DNA from: Ovoidimarina sp050299695
GTDB taxonomy: Bacteria > Pseudomonadota > Alphaproteobacteria > Rhodobacterales > Rhodobacteraceae
DNA length: 64,000 nucleotides
Assembly: GCA_050299695.1 (NCBI GenBank)
Contig: JBNKWI010000002.1
Coordinates: 1 to 64,000, forward strand
Direction: 5' to 3'
Numbering within the stretch: the stretch's first letter is position 1; every line of letters starts with the position of its first letter. The notes beneath the pieces are model-generated. The model did no database searches, was not told the origin of the DNA, and saw only the letters and a list, made by a program, of their open reading frames with translations. Shown here in pieces: positions 62,302 to 64,000 of this stretch. The translations under genes were made by a program, and so were the position numbers.

Positions 62302-63098
62302 TACGGGGACAGACACCCGCCGCAGCGCCTCCTGCGCCGGCCCCGTTGGGACGCCGGGTCTTCTGGCTCGGCTTCTATGCCGCGATCCTCCTGGGCTGGG
62401 CGCTTCTGATGCGCCTGACGGCCTCGCCCGTTCCGGGCCTGACGGCCTCCGAGTACTGGGCCGCGCTCTGCCTGTCGGCGGACAATGCCGATCCGGTGGC
62501 CCTGTTCGCCATGTGGGTCCTGATGTCGGCCGCGATGATGCTGCCGACCTTCGTGCCGGCGATCCGCGTCTTTGGCGAGCTCGGCTCGGTCCGCGCCACC
62601 AACGGCGCGAGCATGGCTGCCCTTGTGCTCGGCTACGGTGCCGTCTGGATCCTGTTCTCGGCCCTCGCGGCGGCGCTGCAACTGGGTCTGGCGAAAGCGG
62701 GCGGGATGACCGGGGCGGGGCAGACCCTGTCGCCCTGGGGAACCGTGGCGCTCCTGGCCGCGACCGGGGCCTACCAGTTCAGCACCGCGAAGGAAGCCTG
62801 CCTCGCGAAGTGCCGCCATCCGCTGACCTTCTTCATCGAACACTGGGCCCCGGGCCTGAAACCCGCCGTCCGCATGGGCGCGCGGCTCGGTGTCTGGTGC
62901 GTCGGCTGCTGCTGGCTCCTGATGCTGCTCGGCCTCGTCGGCGGCGCGATGAACCTGCTGTGGATGGGGGCTGCCACCCTGTTCATGGTCCTGGAAAAGC
63001 TGCCTGTAATCGGCCGCTACCTGACTCGTCCGCTTGGTGTCGCGCTGCTCCTCGCGGCAGCCGCCCAGGCATTCGCAACTTTCTCTTGGGGAGGATGA
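62298..63098 (+). CDS. DUF2182 integral membrane protein with Cys/Met metal-site candidates
   Basis: A 266-aa membrane protein with about six helices, matching DUF2182. The start is GTG at 62298, overlapping the preceding stop. Distinctive are the Met-rich helix MWVLMSAAMMLP (72-83) and conserved cysteines C168 and C172 (KEACLAKCRHP), and C201, C204 and C205 (GVWCVGCCWLLM). Such residues could bind a metal such as copper, but no function has been shown. Its stop is overlapped by an ATG next to the DUF1326 gene. Confidence 0.85.
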   Translation: MIRGQTPAAAPPAPAPLGRRVFWLGFYAAILLGWALLMRLTASPVPGLTASEYWAALCLSADNADPVALFAMWVLMSAAMMLPTFVPAIRVFGELGSVRATNGASMAALVLGYGAVWILFSALAAALQLGLAKAGGMTGAGQTLSPWGTVALLAATGAYQFSTAKEACLAKCRHPLTFFIEHWAPGLKPAVRMGARLGVWCVGCCWLLMLLGLVGGAMNLLWMGAATLFMVLEKLPVIGRYLTRPLGVALLLAAAAQAFATFSWGG

Positions 63099-63100
63099 AC

Positions 63101-63724
63101 ATGTCCACTGCTCTGCCGGAATGGCGCCTGAAGGGCGAACTGATCCTGAACTGCAACTGCACGGTCTTTTGCCCCTGCGTGGTGTCCCTGGGGAAGCATC
63201 CCCCGACCGAGGGATACTGCCAGGCCTGGATGGGCGTGCGCATCGACGAAGGCCATTTCGACGGCGAGGACCTCGCCGGCCTGAACATCGGCATGGTGCT
63301 CGACATTCCCGGCAACATGGGGCGCGGCAACTGGAAGGCCGCCGCCTATATCGACGAACGCGCGACCGAGAAGGCCTATGACGGCCTGATCTCGATCTTC
63401 TCCGGCAAGGTGCGCGGCACCACCGGCCTGTTCTCGATGCTGGTGTCCGATTTCCTCGGCGCCCAGCGCGCGCCCGTGGTGTTCGAGACCGAAGGCCGCA
63501 AGCGCCGCCTGATGGTCGGCAAGTTCATCCAGGGCGAGGTCGAGCCCATCGGCGGCCCGGATCCGAGCGAGGACGTGGTCGTCACCAACACCGGCTACTG
63601 GATGGGCCCCGACATCACCATCGCCACCGCCAACAAGGGCAAGGTCCGCGCCCACGGCCGGGTTTGGGACTTTGATGGGCGTTCCGCCGAGATCTGCCAG
63701 ATCGACTGGAACGGCCCCGCCTGA
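63101..63724 (+). CDS. DUF1326 protein with N-terminal cysteine cluster
   Basis: A 207-aa DUF1326 protein beginning MSTALPEWRLKG. It has a tight cluster C18, C20, C24, C26 (NCNCTVFCPC), suggestive of a metal site. The ATG at 63101 is chosen because GGAGG at 63090-63094 is spaced 6 bases; the ATG at 63095 is directly abutting it. It is commonly paired with DUF2182, as here. Function unknown. Confidence 0.86.
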   Translation: MSTALPEWRLKGELILNCNCTVFCPCVVSLGKHPPTEGYCQAWMGVRIDEGHFDGEDLAGLNIGMVLDIPGNMGRGNWKAAAYIDERATEKAYDGLISIFSGKVRGTTGLFSMLVSDFLGAQRAPVVFETEGRKRRLMVGKFIQGEVEPIGGPDPSEDVVVTNTGYWMGPDITIATANKGKVRAHGRVWDFDGRSAEICQIDWNGPA

Positions 63725-63733
63725 GGACGCGCC

Positions 63734-64000
63734 GTGCAGAGCGAATTCGACACCCTGACGGAGTCGGCGGCCAATCATGTGCCGCTTTCTCCGGTCTCGT
63801 TCCTGAAGCGGGCCGCGGTCGTCCATGCGGACTGCCCCGCCCTGACCTACGGTCCGGTAACCCGCACCTATGCGGAATTCGCCCTGCGGTGCCGGGCGGT
63901 CGCGGCCGGCCTGTCCCGGATGGGCCTGGGCAGGGGGGATACGGTGTCGGTGCTGTCGCCGAATCTTCCCGAAGTGTACGAGCTGCACTACGCCCTGCCC
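63734..64000 (+). CDS. Acyl-CoA synthetase (AMP-binding), N-terminal fragment cut by window edge
   Basis: The first 89 residues of an AMP-forming acyl-CoA ligase. The N-terminus ANHVPLSPVSFLKRAAVVHADCPAL and RTYAEFALRCRAVAAGLSRMG followed by GDTVSVLSPNLPE are characteristic of this large family. Start is GTG at 63734 with GAGGA upstream. The adenylation motifs lie outside the window. It follows DUF1326 by 9 bases and belongs to the DmdA-like operon; DMSP demethylation pathways also use such a ligase (DmdB), but this fragment resembles the general fatty-acyl ligase group. Confidence 0.9.
   Translation, partial: MQSEFDTLTESAANHVPLSPVSFLKRAAVVHADCPALTYGPVTRTYAEFALRCRAVAAGLSRMGLGRGDTVSVLSPNLPEVYELHYALP

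Overview
The window looks like a chromosomal segment of an alphaproteobacterium of the order Rhodobacterales (Rhodobacter/Roseobacter group). The evidence is the very high GC content, the block tsaE-amgK-murU-addB-addA-trxA, the RegB/SenC/RegA redox regulators with ahcY nearby, and several protein families (ALDH16, COG4223/HemY, PotABCD-like and TRAP transporters) typical of marine Rhodobacterales. No phage, insertion sequence, CRISPR array or rRNA was seen. No gene-free stretch exceeds 300 bases; the longest is 18044-18327 (284 bases), which holds a terminator-like hairpin.

Region 1 (1-24738) is mostly core genome. It contains, on the minus strand, thioredoxin (cut by the left edge), the AddAB recombination nuclease-helicase, the MurU/AmgK peptidoglycan-recycling pair, TsaE and a multi-PAS protein. 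Next is the RegB/SenC/RegA set, with regA inverted relative to the usual order. Then come a LysR regulator, a GNAT acetyltransferase, an HD hydrolase, ahcY, an extensin-like protein, an EVE protein, gpsA and tsaD, followed by a hemD-COG4223-hemY operon and tRNA-Thr(CGT).

Region 2 (24774-41291) is a long catabolic block that begins right after the tRNA. An RpiR regulator is divergent from an N-formylglutamate amidohydrolase-family enzyme, a complete TRAP transporter, a glutamine-synthetase-family ligase, an aldehyde dehydrogenase, an iron-type alcohol dehydrogenase, a PotABCD-like ABC transporter with enlarged permeases, DUF1330, and an ectoine-hydrolase-like M24 enzyme. The set suggests uptake of an amine or amino alcohol and its breakdown through a gamma-glutamylated intermediate (inference). 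A toxin-antitoxin module (31028-31964) of lower GC, with an unusual antitoxin, sits inside the block.

Region 3 (41352-49772) holds a two-gene operon of secreted binding proteins fused to LysM and OmpA-like domains, a deoC-ALDH16-DUF1989 operon, a small DMT transporter and rpe.

Region 4 (49831-64000) is a second accessory catabolic region: an amidase, another PotABCD-like transporter, two TetR and one LysR regulators, DUF3237, an aldehyde dehydrogenase, a class III aminotransferase, and an operon of a DmdA/GcvT-like protein, DUF2182, DUF1326 and an acyl-CoA ligase cut by the right edge. The best candidates for undescribed biology are the DUF7662-VapB chimeric antitoxin, the DmdA-like/DUF2182/DUF1326 operon, the gamma-glutamyl-type catabolic block, and the transporter-less LysM/OmpA binding-protein pair.
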